The notes beneath the pieces are model-generated. The model did no database searches and was not told where the DNA came from. It saw only the letters and a program-made list of their open reading frames with translations. This document shows positions 10,994 to 19,945 of a stretch of DNA of 64,000 nucleotides, one piece after another. The translations under genes were made by a program, and so were the position numbers. Location of the stretch: assembly GCF_002920575.1 (NCBI RefSeq), contig NZ_PQSQ01000031.1, positions 1 to 64,000 of the forward strand, written 5' to 3'. The DNA comes from Streptomyces sp. Ru73. Its GTDB lineage: Bacteria; Actinomycetota; Actinomycetes; Streptomycetales; Streptomycetaceae. The stretch's first letter is position 1. The number at the start of each line of letters is the position of its first letter.

Positions 10994-11001
10994 GTGATCA
11001 C
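10994..11001. promoter_or_regulatory. Candidate BldD operator (GTGATCAC)
   Basis: The perfect 8-bp palindrome GTGATCAC resembles two abutting half-sites of the BldD consensus (AGTGA...TCAC with no spacer). ftsZ is a reported BldD target in Streptomyces, which makes the placement plausible. It is an inference from one short match. Confidence 0.4.
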
Positions 11002-11039
11002 ATAGGGTGAAAAGAAAAACGGGAGGTTCGGCGTGTTCG

Positions 11040-11069
11040 TTGAACGTGCGCCGCTTGTCGACTTAGTGT
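11040..11069 (+). promoter_or_regulatory. Candidate ftsZ promoter
   Basis: TTGAAC (11040-11045) and TAGTGT (11064-11069) are separated by 18 bp and fit a principal sigma factor (HrdB) promoter. It would give a leader of roughly 150 nt before the ftsZ start, containing the inverted repeat at 11106-11130. Confidence 0.5.
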
Positions 11070-11105
11070 CTCGTTCCAAAGAACCCAGGGAACACAGGCA
11101 CTGGT

Positions 11106-11130
11106 AACCCTAAACTTCAACGTTAGGGTT
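11106..11130. repeat. Inverted repeat upstream of ftsZ
   Basis: Perfect 8-bp arms AACCCTAA and TTAGGGTT flank a 9-nt spacer (ACTTCAACG). The element is AT-rich against its surroundings and lies about 95 bp before the ftsZ start. It could be a protein-binding site or overlap a downstream promoter. It is not followed by a T-run, so a terminator is unlikely. Confidence 0.75.
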
Positions 11131-11224
11131 CGGGTCGGCAATACGGACCGTCCCATCGGCATCAGTCGTTGCCCGCAGCACATGTGAGGCACCGACACGT
11201 AACTCGAGGCGAGAGGCCTTCGAC

Positions 11225-12448
11225 GTGGCAGCACCGCAGAACTACCTCGCAGTCATCAAGGTCGTCGGCATCGGCGGCGGTGGCGTGAACGCCATCAACC
11301 GGATGATCGAGGTCGGGCTCAAGGGCGTCGAGTTCATCGCGATCAACACCGATGCGCAGGCGTTGCTGATGAGCGACGCCGACGTCAAGCTCGACGTCGG
11401 CCGTGAGATGACGCGTGGCCTCGGCGCCGGCGCCAACCCGGACGTGGGCCGCAAGGCGGCCGAAGACCACCGCGAGGAGATCGAGGAGGTCCTCAAGGGG
11501 GCCGACATGGTCTTCGTGACCGCGGGCGAGGGCGGCGGCACCGGCACGGGCGGCGCGCCCGTGGTCGCCAACATCGCGCGCTCCCTGGGCGCCCTGACGA
11601 TCGGTGTGGTCACCCGGCCGTTCACCTTCGAGGGCCGCCGTCGCGCCAACCAGGCCGAGGACGGCATCGCGCAGCTGCGCGAAGAGGTCGACACGCTCAT
11701 CGTGATTCCGAACGACCGCCTGCTGTCCATCTCGGACCGCCAGGTGAGCGTTCTCGACGCATTCAAGTCGGCCGACCAGGTGCTGCTCTCCGGTGTCCAG
11801 GGCATCACCGACCTGATCACCACCCCGGGCCTGATCAACCTCGACTTCGCCGATGTGAAGTCCGTGATGTCCGAGGCCGGCTCGGCCCTGATGGGCATCG
11901 GCTCGGCCCGCGGCGACGACCGCGCGGTGGCGGCGGCCGAAATGGCCATCTCCTCGCCGCTGCTGGAGGCGTCCATCGACGGCGCCCGCGGTGTCCTGCT
12001 CTCCATCTCCGGCGGCTCCGACCTCGGTCTCTTCGAGATCAACGAGGCGGCCCAGCTGGTCAGCGAGGCGGCCCACCCCGAGGCCAACATCATCTTCGGC
12101 GCGGTCATCGACGACGCGCTCGGCGACGAGGTCCGCGTGACGGTCATCGCCGCGGGCTTCGACGGCGGTCAGCCGCCGGCCCGCCGCGAGAACGTGATCA
12201 GCTCGTCCTCCTCCGGCAAGCGCGAGGAGCCGGCCGCGCCGGCGAGCCGTCCGGCCGCGCCCCCGGAGCCCCGCCCCGCCTTCGGCGGCCTCGGCTCCGT
12301 CCCGGTGCGCGAGGAGGAGCCGGCTCCGGCCGAGCCGGCGCCGGTCAGCGAGGCCCCGGCCCCGCCGGTCGCCCCGCAGGTCCCCCCGGCCCGTCCGTAC
12401 ACGGACACCACGGCCGAGGAGCTGGACGTCCCGGACTTCCTGAAGTAG
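11225..12448 (+). CDS. ftsZ: Cell division GTPase FtsZ
   Basis: FtsZ is the tubulin-like GTPase that forms the Z-ring or Z-ladders needed for sporulation septa. The 407-aa protein has an N-terminal GTP-binding domain with the tubulin signature GGGTGTGG at residues 103-110. The GTPase-activating domain follows, then a Pro/Ala/Glu-rich linker of about 90 residues. The C-terminal peptide [13 protein letters not shown] binds partners such as SepF and FtsW. GTG 11225 follows a purine-rich GAGGCGAGAGG stretch. The long 5' gap suggests its own developmental promoters. Confidence 0.98.
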   Translation: MAAPQNYLAVIKVVGIGGGGVNAINRMIEVGLKGVEFIAINTDAQALLMSDADVKLDVGREMTRGLGAGANPDVGRKAAEDHREEIEEVLKGADMVFVTAGEGGGTGTGGAPVVANIARSLGALTIGVVTRPFTFEGRRRANQAEDGIAQLREEVDTLIVIPNDRLLSISDRQVSVLDAFKSADQVLLSGVQGITDLITTPGLINLDFADVKSVMSEAGSALMGIGSARGDDRAVAAAEMAISSPLLEASIDGARGVLLSISGGSDLGLFEINEAAQLVSEAAHPEANIIFGAVIDDALGDEVRVTVIAAGFDGGQPPARRENVISSSSSGKREEPAAPASRPAAPPEPRPAFGGLGSVPVREEEPAPAEPAPVSEAPAPPVAPQVPPARPYTDTTAEELDVPDFLK

Positions 12449-12462
12449 CCGAAGATCCAGCA

Positions 12463-13212
12463 GTGATAGGACAGCAGCACTCTGTGCTGACGGACGATGC
12501 GAGCGGCGCGCGCTTCGCCTTCACCGACCGGTGGGGCGGGGTGAGCGCCGCTCCGTATGCCGAGCTCAATCTCGGCGGCGCCGTGGGCGACGACCCACAG
12601 GCGGTACGGACCAATCGTGAGCTGGCGGCCAAGGCCCTCGGGCTGGACCCGGCCGATGTGGTCTGGATGAACCAGGTGCACGGACGTGACGTGGCGGTCG
12701 TCGACGGACCGTGGCGGGGCGGGGCCGAGCCGCCCTGTGTCGACGCGGTCGTGACGGGCCGTCGGGGCCTCGCCCTCGCCGTCCTCACCGCCGACTGCAC
12801 CCCCGTCCTCCTCGCCGACCCGGTCGCCGGGGTCGCGGGCGCCGCGCACGCGGGCCGCCCTGGCCTGGTCGCCGGAGTCGTCCCGGCCACCGTCGAGGCG
12901 ATGGTCCGGCTGGGGGCCGACCCCGGGCGGATCACCGCCCGCACCGGCCCCGCGGTCTGCGGCCGGTGCTACGAAGTGCCGGAGGCGATGCGCGCCGACG
13001 TGGCCGCCGTGGTGCCCGAGGCGTACGCGACCACCGGCTGGGGGACCCCGGCGGTCGACGTGGTGGCCGGGGTGGCCGCCCAACTCGCCCGGTGCGGCGT
13101 GCGGACGCGTGAACATTCCCACATCTGCACGCTGGAGTCGGCGGATCATTTCTCCTACCGGCGCGACCGCACAACGGGGCGGCTCGCGAGTTATGTATGG
13201 CTGGACGGCTGA
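12463..13212 (+). CDS. pgeF: PgeF/YlmD family protein (laccase-domain, DUF152)
   Basis: This 249-aa protein belongs to the YfiH/YlmD family, formerly called multicopper polyphenol oxidase. Family members are purine nucleoside-processing or peptidoglycan-editing factors. Visible family features are RWGGVSAAPYAELNLGG at the N-terminus, the VWMNQVHG motif with a metal-ligand His, the TADCTPVLLADP motif with its Cys, and AAHAGRPGLVAGVV. GTG 12463 lies 14 bp after ftsZ. It is conserved next to ftsZ in Gram-positives, but its direct role in division is unproven. Confidence 0.88.
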   Translation: MIGQQHSVLTDDASGARFAFTDRWGGVSAAPYAELNLGGAVGDDPQAVRTNRELAAKALGLDPADVVWMNQVHGRDVAVVDGPWRGGAEPPCVDAVVTGRRGLALAVLTADCTPVLLADPVAGVAGAAHAGRPGLVAGVVPATVEAMVRLGADPGRITARTGPAVCGRCYEVPEAMRADVAAVVPEAYATTGWGTPAVDVVAGVAAQLARCGVRTREHSHICTLESADHFSYRRDRTTGRLASYVWLDG

Positions 13213-13215
13213 GCT

Positions 13216-13935
13216 GTGACGGACCGTAGAACGGAACTGGCCGGCAACCTGGCCCGGGTGGAGGACCGCATCTCCACCGCTTGTGCCAAAGCCGGTCGCA
13301 ATCGTGACGATGTGACCCTGATTGTGGTCACAAAGACCTACCCTGCGAGCGATGTCCGTATCCTTGCAGAATTGGGTATTCGGCACGTCGCGGAGAACCG
13401 GGACCAGGACGCCGCTCCCAAGGCGGCCGAGTGTGCTGATTTGCCCCTGACTTGGCATTTCGTCGGTCAATTGCAGACAAATAAAGTCCGGTCTGTAACG
13501 AGCTACGCCGATATCGTGCAGTCTGTGGACCGGACCAAGCTCGTCACCGCCCTGTCGAAGGAAGCGGTGCGCGCCGGCCGCGAGCTGGACTGCCTGATCC
13601 AGGTGGCACTTGACGCCGAGTCGGACGCGCGCGGCGACCGTGGCGGCGTGGGTCCCGGCGGGGTCGAGGCCCTGGCCGACGCGGTGGCGGCGGCCGACGG
13701 GCTGCGGCTGCGCGGACTGATGACGGTCGCCCCGCTGGCCGGGGTGTACGCGGGCCGGCAACGTGCGGCTTTCGACCGGCTGATGGAAATCTCGTCCGGC
13801 CTGCGCGCGGCTCATCCTGCTGCGAATATGGTCTCAGCGGGAATGAGTTCGGATCTCGAGGACGCGGTGGCCGCCGGTGCGACACATGTACGCGTCGGCA
13901 CTGCGGTACTCGGAGTCCGACCACGGCTCGGGTAA
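13216..13935 (+). CDS. ylmE: YggS/YlmE family PLP homeostasis protein
   Basis: This 239-aa single-domain protein has a fold-type III PLP barrel and is implicated in pyridoxal phosphate and amino-acid homeostasis. The PLP lysine lies in LIVVTKTYPASD near residue 39, and the family motif HFVGQLQTNK is present. The C-terminal SAGMSSDLEDAVAAGATHVR closes the phosphate site. GTG 13216 is three bases after the pgeF stop, so the two are probably coupled. A second, divergent paralogue lies at 56401-57513. Confidence 0.92.
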   Translation: MTDRRTELAGNLARVEDRISTACAKAGRNRDDVTLIVVTKTYPASDVRILAELGIRHVAENRDQDAAPKAAECADLPLTWHFVGQLQTNKVRSVTSYADIVQSVDRTKLVTALSKEAVRAGRELDCLIQVALDAESDARGDRGGVGPGGVEALADAVAAADGLRLRGLMTVAPLAGVYAGRQRAAFDRLMEISSGLRAAHPAANMVSAGMSSDLEDAVAAGATHVRVGTAVLGVRPRLG

Positions 13936-14059
13936 CGTCGCGAAGCAAGTCGGACCACAGCACAAAATATGGTCATTACCGTCAAAAGACGGGCAGGCCG
14001 AGTGGATCCAAGGCGACCGGTGACGGAGCCGATCCACCACAGAGCGGAGGACGCAGAGA

Positions 14060-14680
14060 ATGGCCGGCGCGATGCGCAAGATGGCGGTCTACCTCGGCCT
14101 CGTGGAGGACGATGGGTACGACGGCCGGGGCTTCGACCCCGACGACGACTTCGAGCCCGAACTCGACCCGGAGCCCGAGCCGGAGAGGCGGCAGCAGCAC
14201 CAGCCGCCCACCGAGGCACGCCCCGAACGGGACGAACCGGCACGAGTCGTCCAGCCGCCGGCGCAGCGCGAGTCGCCGCCCTCGGGTACGGAAAACGGAC
14301 GACCCGCCCGAATCGCCCCCGTGGCGTCCATCACACCCGAACGCCCGAATCTGGAGAAGAACGCACCGGTGATCATGCCCAAGGTTGTGTCCGAGCGGGA
14401 GCCCTACCGCATCACCACGCTGCACCCCCGGACCTACAACGAAGCCCGTACCATCGGGGAACACTTCCGTGAGGGCACTCCGGTGATCATGAATCTGACG
14501 GAGATGGACGACACGGACGCGAAGCGACTTGTGGACTTCGCGGCCGGGTTGGTGTTCGGTCTGCACGGCAGTATCGAGCGGGTGACACAGAAGGTGTTCC
14601 TGCTGTCTCCTGCTAACGTCGATGTCACGGCGGAGGACAAGGCCCGCATCGCAGAGGGCGGGTTCTTCAACCAGAGCTGA
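14060..14680 (+). CDS. sepF: Cell division protein SepF
   Basis: SepF tethers FtsZ to the membrane and bundles it. The 206-aa protein starts with a short amphipathic segment ([16 protein letters not shown]) typical of SepF membrane targeting. A long acidic and Pro-rich linker follows, then the C-terminal SepF dimer domain (about residues 115-200, from [12 protein letters not shown] to [11 protein letters not shown]). ATG 14060 is preceded by GCGGAGGA. The 124-bp gap upstream includes TATGGT at 13968-13973, a weak -10 candidate without a matching -35. Confidence 0.95.
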   Translation: MAGAMRKMAVYLGLVEDDGYDGRGFDPDDDFEPELDPEPEPERRQQHQPPTEARPERDEPARVVQPPAQRESPPSGTENGRPARIAPVASITPERPNLEKNAPVIMPKVVSEREPYRITTLHPRTYNEARTIGEHFREGTPVIMNLTEMDDTDAKRLVDFAAGLVFGLHGSIERVTQKVFLLSPANVDVTAEDKARIAEGGFFNQS

Positions 14681-14742
14681 GACGCAACACCGGGCACACC
14701 GGGCCGTAGGGCCGCACAGGCAAGGGGAGAGGGAAGCGCGAG

Positions 14743-15026
14743 ATGGACATCGCACTGCAGGTGATCTATATCGCGCTGTACTGCTTCCTCATTGTGCTGA
14801 TCTTCCGGCTGGTGATGGACTACGTCTTCCAGTTCGCCCGTTCATGGCAACCCGGCAAGGCGATGGTGGTCGTACTGGAGGCCACTTACACTGTTACCGA
14901 TCCGCCACTCAAGCTTCTGCGGCGAGTCATACCGCCGCTGCGTCTCGGGGGCTGGCGCTCGACCTGTCCTTCTTCGTACTGATGATCATCGTCTACATCC
15001 TGATCACCGTCGTGAGCCGGCTGTGA
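14743..15026 (+). pseudogene. YggT/YlmG membrane protein, interrupted by a one-base frameshift
   Basis: YggT/YlmG proteins are small membrane proteins with two membrane segments, located beside sepF and divIVA. From ATG 14743, preceded by a strong GGGGAGAGGGAAG ribosome binding site, the frame reads through the first segment and the motif TYTVTDPPLKLLRRVIPPLR. It then shifts and stops at 14982 with the unrelated tail WRSTCPSSY. The normal second segment (ALDLSFFVLMIIVYILITVV) continues in the -1 frame to TGA 15024-15026. The shift maps to a run of five G at 14947-14951; a sixth G would restore a 94-aa protein. This may be a homopolymer sequencing error, a real mutation or frameshifting. Confidence 0.85.
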
Positions 15027-15075
15027 ACGATACGGTCTTGCCGATTGCCGACGACTACGTTGAGGTGAAGAAGAG

Positions 15076-16182
15076 ATGCCGTTGACCCCCGAGGACGTGC
15101 GGAACAAGCAGTTCACGACCGTCCGCCTCCGAGAAGGCTATGACGAGGACGAGGTCGATGCCTTCCTCGATGAGGTCGAAGCAGAACTGACCCGTCTGCT
15201 CCGGGAGAACGAGGACCTGCGCGCCAAGCTGGCCGCGGCCACCCGTGCCGCCGCGCAGAACCAGCAGCAGCGCAAGCAGCAGGAACAGGACGGCCCGCCG
15301 CAGCAGCAGCAGCGGCCCGGTGCCCCCGTGCCCGCCGCCATATCAGGGCCGCAGCCGGTCCCGCCCGGCCAGCAGCAGGGGATGGGCGGACCGCCCCAGC
15401 TGCCCGGCGGTGCACCGCAGCTGCCCGCAGGTCCCGGGGGCCACGGCCCCGGTCCGCAGGGTCCGCACGGTGGCCAGATGGGCCCCGGCGGTCCCATGGG
15501 CGGCCCGATGGGCGGCCCCGGCGGTGGCCCGCAGCTGCCGCAGCCGGGCCAGGGCGGCCCGGGCGGTGACAGCGCCGCTCGCGTGCTGTCGCTGGCGCAG
15601 CAGACCGCCGACCAGGCGATCGCGGAGGCCCGTTCCGAGGCCAACAAGATCGTCGGCGAGGCGCGCAGCCGCGCCGAGGGCCTGGAGCGGGACGCCCGCG
15701 CCAAGGCCGACGCGCTGGAGCGGGACGCGCAGGAGAAGCACCGTGTCGCGATGGGCTCCCTGGAGTCCGCCCGCGCCACGCTGGAGCGCAAGGTCGAGGA
15801 CCTGCGCGGCTTCGAGCGCGAGTACCGCACGCGTCTGAAGTCGTACCTGGAGAGCCAGCTGCGCCAGCTGGAGAACCAGTCCGACGACTCGCTCGCCCCG
15901 CCGCGTACCCCGGCGACGGCCTCGCTGCCGGCGTCCCCGTCGATGGCCTCGGCCGGTGCCGGCTCCATGGGCGGCGGCTCCAGCCACACCATGGGCGGCA
16001 ACCAGTCCATGGGCGGCCACGGCGGCTCCAACGGCAGCAACGCCCCGTCGTACGGCGGTCAGCAGCAGATGTCGCCCGCCATGACGCAGCCGATGGCACC
16101 GGTGCGGCCGCAGGGCCAGCAGCAGATGCAGCAGGCGCCTTCGCCGATGCGTGGGTTCCTCATCGACGAGGACGACAACTAA
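15076..16182 (+). CDS. divIVA: Polar growth determinant DivIVA (Wag31)
   Basis: DivIVA is the coiled-coil scaffold that marks hyphal tips and branch sites in actinobacteria. The 368-aa protein begins with the conserved membrane-binding domain ([20 protein letters not shown], then [16 protein letters not shown]) and its first coiled coil. A Gln/Pro/Gly-rich linker covers about residues 65-170. A long second coiled coil rich in Ala/Glu/Arg follows, then a Gly/Ser/Met/Gln-rich tail. ATG 15076 lies after a GGTGAAGAAGAG tract. The gene ends the dcw cluster and is followed by a strong terminator. Confidence 0.96.
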   Translation: MPLTPEDVRNKQFTTVRLREGYDEDEVDAFLDEVEAELTRLLRENEDLRAKLAAATRAAAQNQQQRKQQEQDGPPQQQQRPGAPVPAAISGPQPVPPGQQQGMGGPPQLPGGAPQLPAGPGGHGPGPQGPHGGQMGPGGPMGGPMGGPGGGPQLPQPGQGGPGGDSAARVLSLAQQTADQAIAEARSEANKIVGEARSRAEGLERDARAKADALERDAQEKHRVAMGSLESARATLERKVEDLRGFEREYRTRLKSYLESQLRQLENQSDDSLAPPRTPATASLPASPSMASAGAGSMGGGSSHTMGGNQSMGGHGGSNGSNAPSYGGQQQMSPAMTQPMAPVRPQGQQQMQQAPSPMRGFLIDEDDN

Positions 16183-16252
16183 GCGCTGTCGCGCGGGTGG
16201 CCGACCCACGCGGTGGGTTGCGCCTCGGCGCGGTGGGCGTAGTCGGCAATCA

Positions 16253-16291
16253 GGGCCGGGCCCCTGGGGACTTTCCCCGGGGGCCCGGCCC
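16253..16291 (+). terminator. Terminator after divIVA
   Basis: An 18-bp stem with one G-U pair (left arm GGGCCGGGCCCCTGGGGA) closes on a CTT loop and is followed by CTTT. It lies about 70 bp after divIVA. Together with the hairpin at 16452 it occupies most of the 347-bp divIVA-ileS gap, which holds no gene that I can support. Confidence 0.85.
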
Positions 16292-16451
16292 TTTCGCCGT
16301 TCGGAGTGGGCCGACGGGTTCGCCTTCGGTGGGGGCCGATGTGCGCCGTGGGCGGGACGGTCGTCGGCGGGCTGCGGCGCCGTGGTGGTTGCTCACGCCC
16401 GCGCGGCGGAGCCGCATATCGAAACGCCCCGCGCCCCTTACGGGGCGCATG

Positions 16452-16494
16452 CCGAGGCCCCCGGTACGGGACTCACTCGTACCGGGGGCCTCGG
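16452..16494 (-). terminator. Terminator after ileS
   Basis: A perfect 17-bp stem (CCGAGGCCCCCGGTACG with its complement) and a 9-nt loop lie 36 bp beyond the ileS stop. The symmetric stem can act in both directions between the convergent divIVA and ileS. A smaller 7-bp hairpin sits at 16431-16448. Confidence 0.8.
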
Positions 16495-16529
16495 TGTGTC
16501 GTTCGTAGGGGCCGGGGCGGCCCGTACGG

Positions 16530-19500
16530 TTACGCCTTGCGCAGGCGGAAGGTGAGCGCCAGGGCCTCGTCGGTGAACGGTTCGCCGTACGCCTCGTCCG
16601 CGTCACCCGTGGCGAAGTCCGTCGCCAGGACCTCGTCGGCGATCAGGGCCGCGTGGTCGGCGAGGGCCGTGCGGACCTCCTCGTCGGTGGACTGCCAGCG
16701 CAGGGCGATCCGGTCCGCGACGTCCAGGCCGCTGTTCTTGCGGGCCTCCTGGATGAGGCGGATGGCGTCGCGGGCCAGGCCGGCGCGGCGCAGCTCCGGG
16801 GTGATCTCCAGGTCCAGGGCGACCGTGGCACCCGAGTCGGACGCCACGGACCAGCCCTCGCGCGGGGTCTCGGTGATGATCACCTCGTCCGGGGCCAGGG
16901 TGACGGTCTCGCCCTCGACCTCGACCGAGGCCGTGCCCTCGCGCAGTGCCAGCGACAGGGCCGCGGCGTCGGCGTTCGCGATGGCCTTGGCGACCGCCTG
17001 GACGCCCTTGCCGAACCGCTTGCCCAGGGCACGGAAGTTGGCCTTGGCCGTGGTGTCGACCAGCGAGCCGCCCACCTCGGACAGCGAGGCCAGCGAGCTG
17101 ACGTTCAGCTCCTCGGTGATCTGCGTCCGCAGGTCGTCGGAGAGGTTCTCGAAGCCGGCGGCGGCGACCAGCGCGCGGGACAGCGGCTGGCGGGTCTTCA
17201 CGCCGGATTCCGCGCGCGTGGCGCGGCCCAGCTCGACCAGCCGGCGGACCAGGGCCATCTGCGCGGAGAGCGCCGGGTCGATGGCGTCCTTGTCGGCGAC
17301 CGGCCAGCTCGACAGGTGGACCGAGTCCGGCGCGCCCGGGGTGACCGGCACGACCAGGTCCTGCCAGACCCGCTCGGTGATGAACGGGGTGAGCGGCGCC
17401 ATCAGGCGGGTGACCGTCTCGATGACCTCGTGCAGGGTGCGCAGCGCGGCCGCGTCGCCCTGCCAGAAGCGGCGGCGCGAGCGGCGCACGTACCAGTTGG
17501 AGAGGTCGTCGACGAAGGCGGAGAGCGCCTTGCCGGCGCGCTGGGTGTCGTACGACTCCAGCGCCGTGGTGACCTCCTCGACCAGCGCGTTCAGCTCGCC
17601 GATCAGCCAGCGGTCCAGGACCGGGCGGTCGGCCGGCGCCGGGTCGGACGCGCTCGGCGCCCAGCCGGCCGTACGGGCGTACAGCGCCTGGAACGCGACG
17701 GTGTTCCAGTAGGTGAGAAGGGTCTTGCGGACCACTTCCTGGATCGTGCCGTGGCCGACGCGGCGCGCCGCCCACGGGGAGCCGCCGGCCGCCATGAACC
17801 AGCGGACCGCGTCGGCACCGTGCTGGTCCATCAGCGGGATCGGCTGGAGGATGTTGCCCAGGTGCTTGGACATCTTCCGGCCGTCCTCGGCCAGGATGTG
17901 GCCCAGGCAGACGACGTTCTCGTACGAGGACTTGTCGAAGACGAGGGTGCCGACCGCCATCAGCGTGTAGAACCAGCCGCGGGTCTGGTCGATGGCCTCG
18001 GAGATGAACTGCGCCGGGTACCGCTTCTCGAAGAGCTCCTTGTTGCGGTACGGGTAGCCCCACTGCGCGAAGGGCATGGAGCCCGAGTCGTACCAGGCGT
18101 CGATGACCTCGGGGACGCGTACGGCCTCCGCCGAGCAGCCCTCGTGGGAGCAGGTGAAGGTGACGTCGTCGATGAACGGGCGGTGCGGGTCCAGGCCGGT
18201 CTGGTCGGTGCCGGTCAGCTCCGACAGCTCGGCGAGCGAGCCGACGCAGGTGAGGTGGTCCTCCGCGCAGCGCCAGATGGGCAGCGGGGTGCCCCAGTAG
18301 CGGTTCCGGGAGAGGGCCCAGTCGATGTTGTTGTTCAGCCAGTCGCCGAAGCGGCCGTGCTTGACCGACTCCGGGTACCAGTTGGTGTTCTCGTTCTCGC
18401 GGAGCAGCGCGTCCTTGATCGCGGTCGTACGGATGTACCAGGACGGCTGGGCGTAGTAGAGGAGCGCGGTGTGGCAGCGCCAGCAGTGCGGGTAGCTGTG
18501 CTCGTACGCGACGTGGCGGAAGAGCAGGCCGCGCGCGTCCAGGTCGGCGACCAGCGCCTCGTCGGCCTTCTTGAAGAACTGCCCGCCGACCAGCGCGAGG
18601 TCCTCCTCGAAGGTGCCGTCGGGGCGGACGGGGTTGATGACCGGGAGGCCGTAGCCCTTGCAGGTCTTGAGGTCGTCCTCACCGAAGGCGGGCGCCTGGT
18701 GGACCAGGCCGGTGCCGTCCTCGGTGGTGACGTACTCGGCGTTGACGACGAAGTTGGCGCCTTCGAGCTCGACCAGGTCGAACGGGCGCTCGTACGCCCA
18801 GCGCTCCATCTCGCGGCCGGTGAAGGTCTGGCCCGTGGCCGTCCAGCCCTCGCCGAGCGCCTTCTCGACCAGCTGCTCCGCGACGACCAGCTTCTCGGTG
18901 CCGTCGGTGGCGACGACGTACGTGACGTCGGGGTGCGCGGCGACGGCGGTGTTGGAGACCAGCGTCCAGGGTGTGGTCGTCCAGATCAGCAGCTTGGCCT
19001 CGCCGGCCAGCGGGCCGGAGGTCAGCGGCAGGCGGACGTAGACCGAGGGGTCGACGACCGTCTCGTAGCCCTGGGCCAGCTCGTGGTCCGAGAGGCCGGT
19101 GCCGCAGCGGGGGCACCAGGGGGCGACGCGGTGGTCCTGGACCAGCAGGCCCTTCTTGAAGATCTCCTTCAGCGACCACCACACCGACTCGATGTACTCG
19201 GGGTTCATCGTGCGGTAGGCGTCGTCGAGGTCGACCCAGTAGCCCATCCGGGTGGTGAGCTCGGCGAAGGCGTCGGTGTGCCGGGTCACGGACTCGCGGC
19301 ACTTGGCGTTGAACTCGGCGATGCCGTACGCCTCGATGTCCTTCTTGCCGTTGAAGCCCAGCTCCTTCTCCACGGCCAGCTCCACGGGCAGGCCGTGGCA
19401 GTCCCAGCCGGCCTTCCGGCCGACGTGATAGCCCTGCATGGTGCGGAAGCGGGGGAAGACGTCCTTGAAGACGCGGGCCTCGATGTGGTGCGCGCCGGGC

Positions 19501-19673
19501 ATGCCGTTGGCCGTGGGCGGGCCCTCGTAGAACACCCACTCGGGGCGGCCCTCGGACTGCTCCAGGCTGCGCGCGAAGACCTTCTGCTCTTCCCAGAAGT
19601 CGAGCACGGCGTGCTCCAGCGCGGGCAGGTCCACCTGCGCGGGCACCTGGTTGTACTGGGGTGTGGGACTCAT
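16530..19673 (-). CDS. ileS: Isoleucyl-tRNA synthetase
   Basis: IleRS charges tRNA-Ile with isoleucine in the cytoplasm. The 1047-aa class I enzyme carries the HIGH signature as HHIE at residues 62-65 (context GMPGAHHIEARVF). KMSKH starts at Lys 600, between which lies the CP1 editing domain. The C-terminal anticodon-binding region is long. The length and the HHIE variant fit the actinobacterial/eukaryote-like type of IleRS rather than the E. coli type. The start at 19673 is preceded by CCGGAGGA, which is part of a T-box leader, so expression should respond to uncharged tRNA-Ile. Confidence 0.97.
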   Translation of the reverse strand: MSPTPQYNQVPAQVDLPALEHAVLDFWEEQKVFARSLEQSEGRPEWVFYEGPPTANGMPGAHHIEARVFKDVFPRFRTMQGYHVGRKAGWDCHGLPVELAVEKELGFNGKKDIEAYGIAEFNAKCRESVTRHTDAFAELTTRMGYWVDLDDAYRTMNPEYIESVWWSLKEIFKKGLLVQDHRVAPWCPRCGTGLSDHELAQGYETVVDPSVYVRLPLTSGPLAGEAKLLIWTTTPWTLVSNTAVAAHPDVTYVVATDGTEKLVVAEQLVEKALGEGWTATGQTFTGREMERWAYERPFDLVELEGANFVVNAEYVTTEDGTGLVHQAPAFGEDDLKTCKGYGLPVINPVRPDGTFEEDLALVGGQFFKKADEALVADLDARGLLFRHVAYEHSYPHCWRCHTALLYYAQPSWYIRTTAIKDALLRENENTNWYPESVKHGRFGDWLNNNIDWALSRNRYWGTPLPIWRCAEDHLTCVGSLAELSELTGTDQTGLDPHRPFIDDVTFTCSHEGCSAEAVRVPEVIDAWYDSGSMPFAQWGYPYRNKELFEKRYPAQFISEAIDQTRGWFYTLMAVGTLVFDKSSYENVVCLGHILAEDGRKMSKHLGNILQPIPLMDQHGADAVRWFMAAGGSPWAARRVGHGTIQEVVRKTLLTYWNTVAFQALYARTAGWAPSASDPAPADRPVLDRWLIGELNALVEEVTTALESYDTQRAGKALSAFVDDLSNWYVRRSRRRFWQGDAAALRTLHEVIETVTRLMAPLTPFITERVWQDLVVPVTPGAPDSVHLSSWPVADKDAIDPALSAQMALVRRLVELGRATRAESGVKTRQPLSRALVAAAGFENLSDDLRTQITEELNVSSLASLSEVGGSLVDTTAKANFRALGKRFGKGVQAVAKAIANADAAALSLALREGTASVEVEGETVTLAPDEVIITETPREGWSVASDSGATVALDLEITPELRRAGLARDAIRLIQEARKNSGLDVADRIALRWQSTDEEVRTALADHAALIADEVLATDFATGDADEAYGEPFTDEALALTFRLRKA

Positions 19674-19680
19674 CGGGGGC

Positions 19681-19945
19681 TTCCTCCGGCGGACACCGCT
19701 TGCGTTCTCCGACCGGAGGGACGAGAGCGCGCTGCTCCCGCGGTACCACCCTCCTTGGCCGAAGCGGATCTCCTCGGCCCCCTCATTGGGATCGCGATGC
19801 CGGGTCTACTGGCACCCAGGGGCCTCCTGGGGCGTTCTTCCGGCGGCTCCGGGGTGATCTTCACGACGCGCACACCTCCGGGCTCCCACCGTCCCCGGAT
19901 CGCTCTGGGCTGCGTGCGGCGCTACTCGTCCCATCCACGCCTTTC
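19681..19945 (-). promoter_or_regulatory. Translational T-box riboswitch of ileS
   Basis: The minus strand upstream of ileS carries the T-box sequence AGGGTGGTACCGCG (19752 to 19739), which pairs with the acceptor end of uncharged tRNA. The stem I hallmark GGACGAGTAG lies near 19932. The Ile codon ATC at 19858-19856, in the context GAAGATCACC, fits the specifier loop. Downstream, CCTCCGG (19719-19713) is perfectly complementary to CCGGAGG (19689-19683), the ribosome binding site. The off state should therefore sequester the ribosome site, the translational mode known for actinobacterial ileS T-boxes. There is no terminator T-run. Confidence 0.93.

Larger units (their letters stand above)
10950..11224 (+). 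promoter_or_regulatory. ftsQ-ftsZ regulatory gap
   Basis: This 275-bp gap has clearly lower GC than the flanking genes and contains no ORF. It holds a GTGATCAC palindrome, a -35/-10 pair, a hyphenated inverted repeat and a GACAC site, described separately. In studied Streptomyces, ftsZ has several promoters in this gap, including a sporulation-specific one (established knowledge). The exact sites listed here are read from the sequence. Confidence 0.8.
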
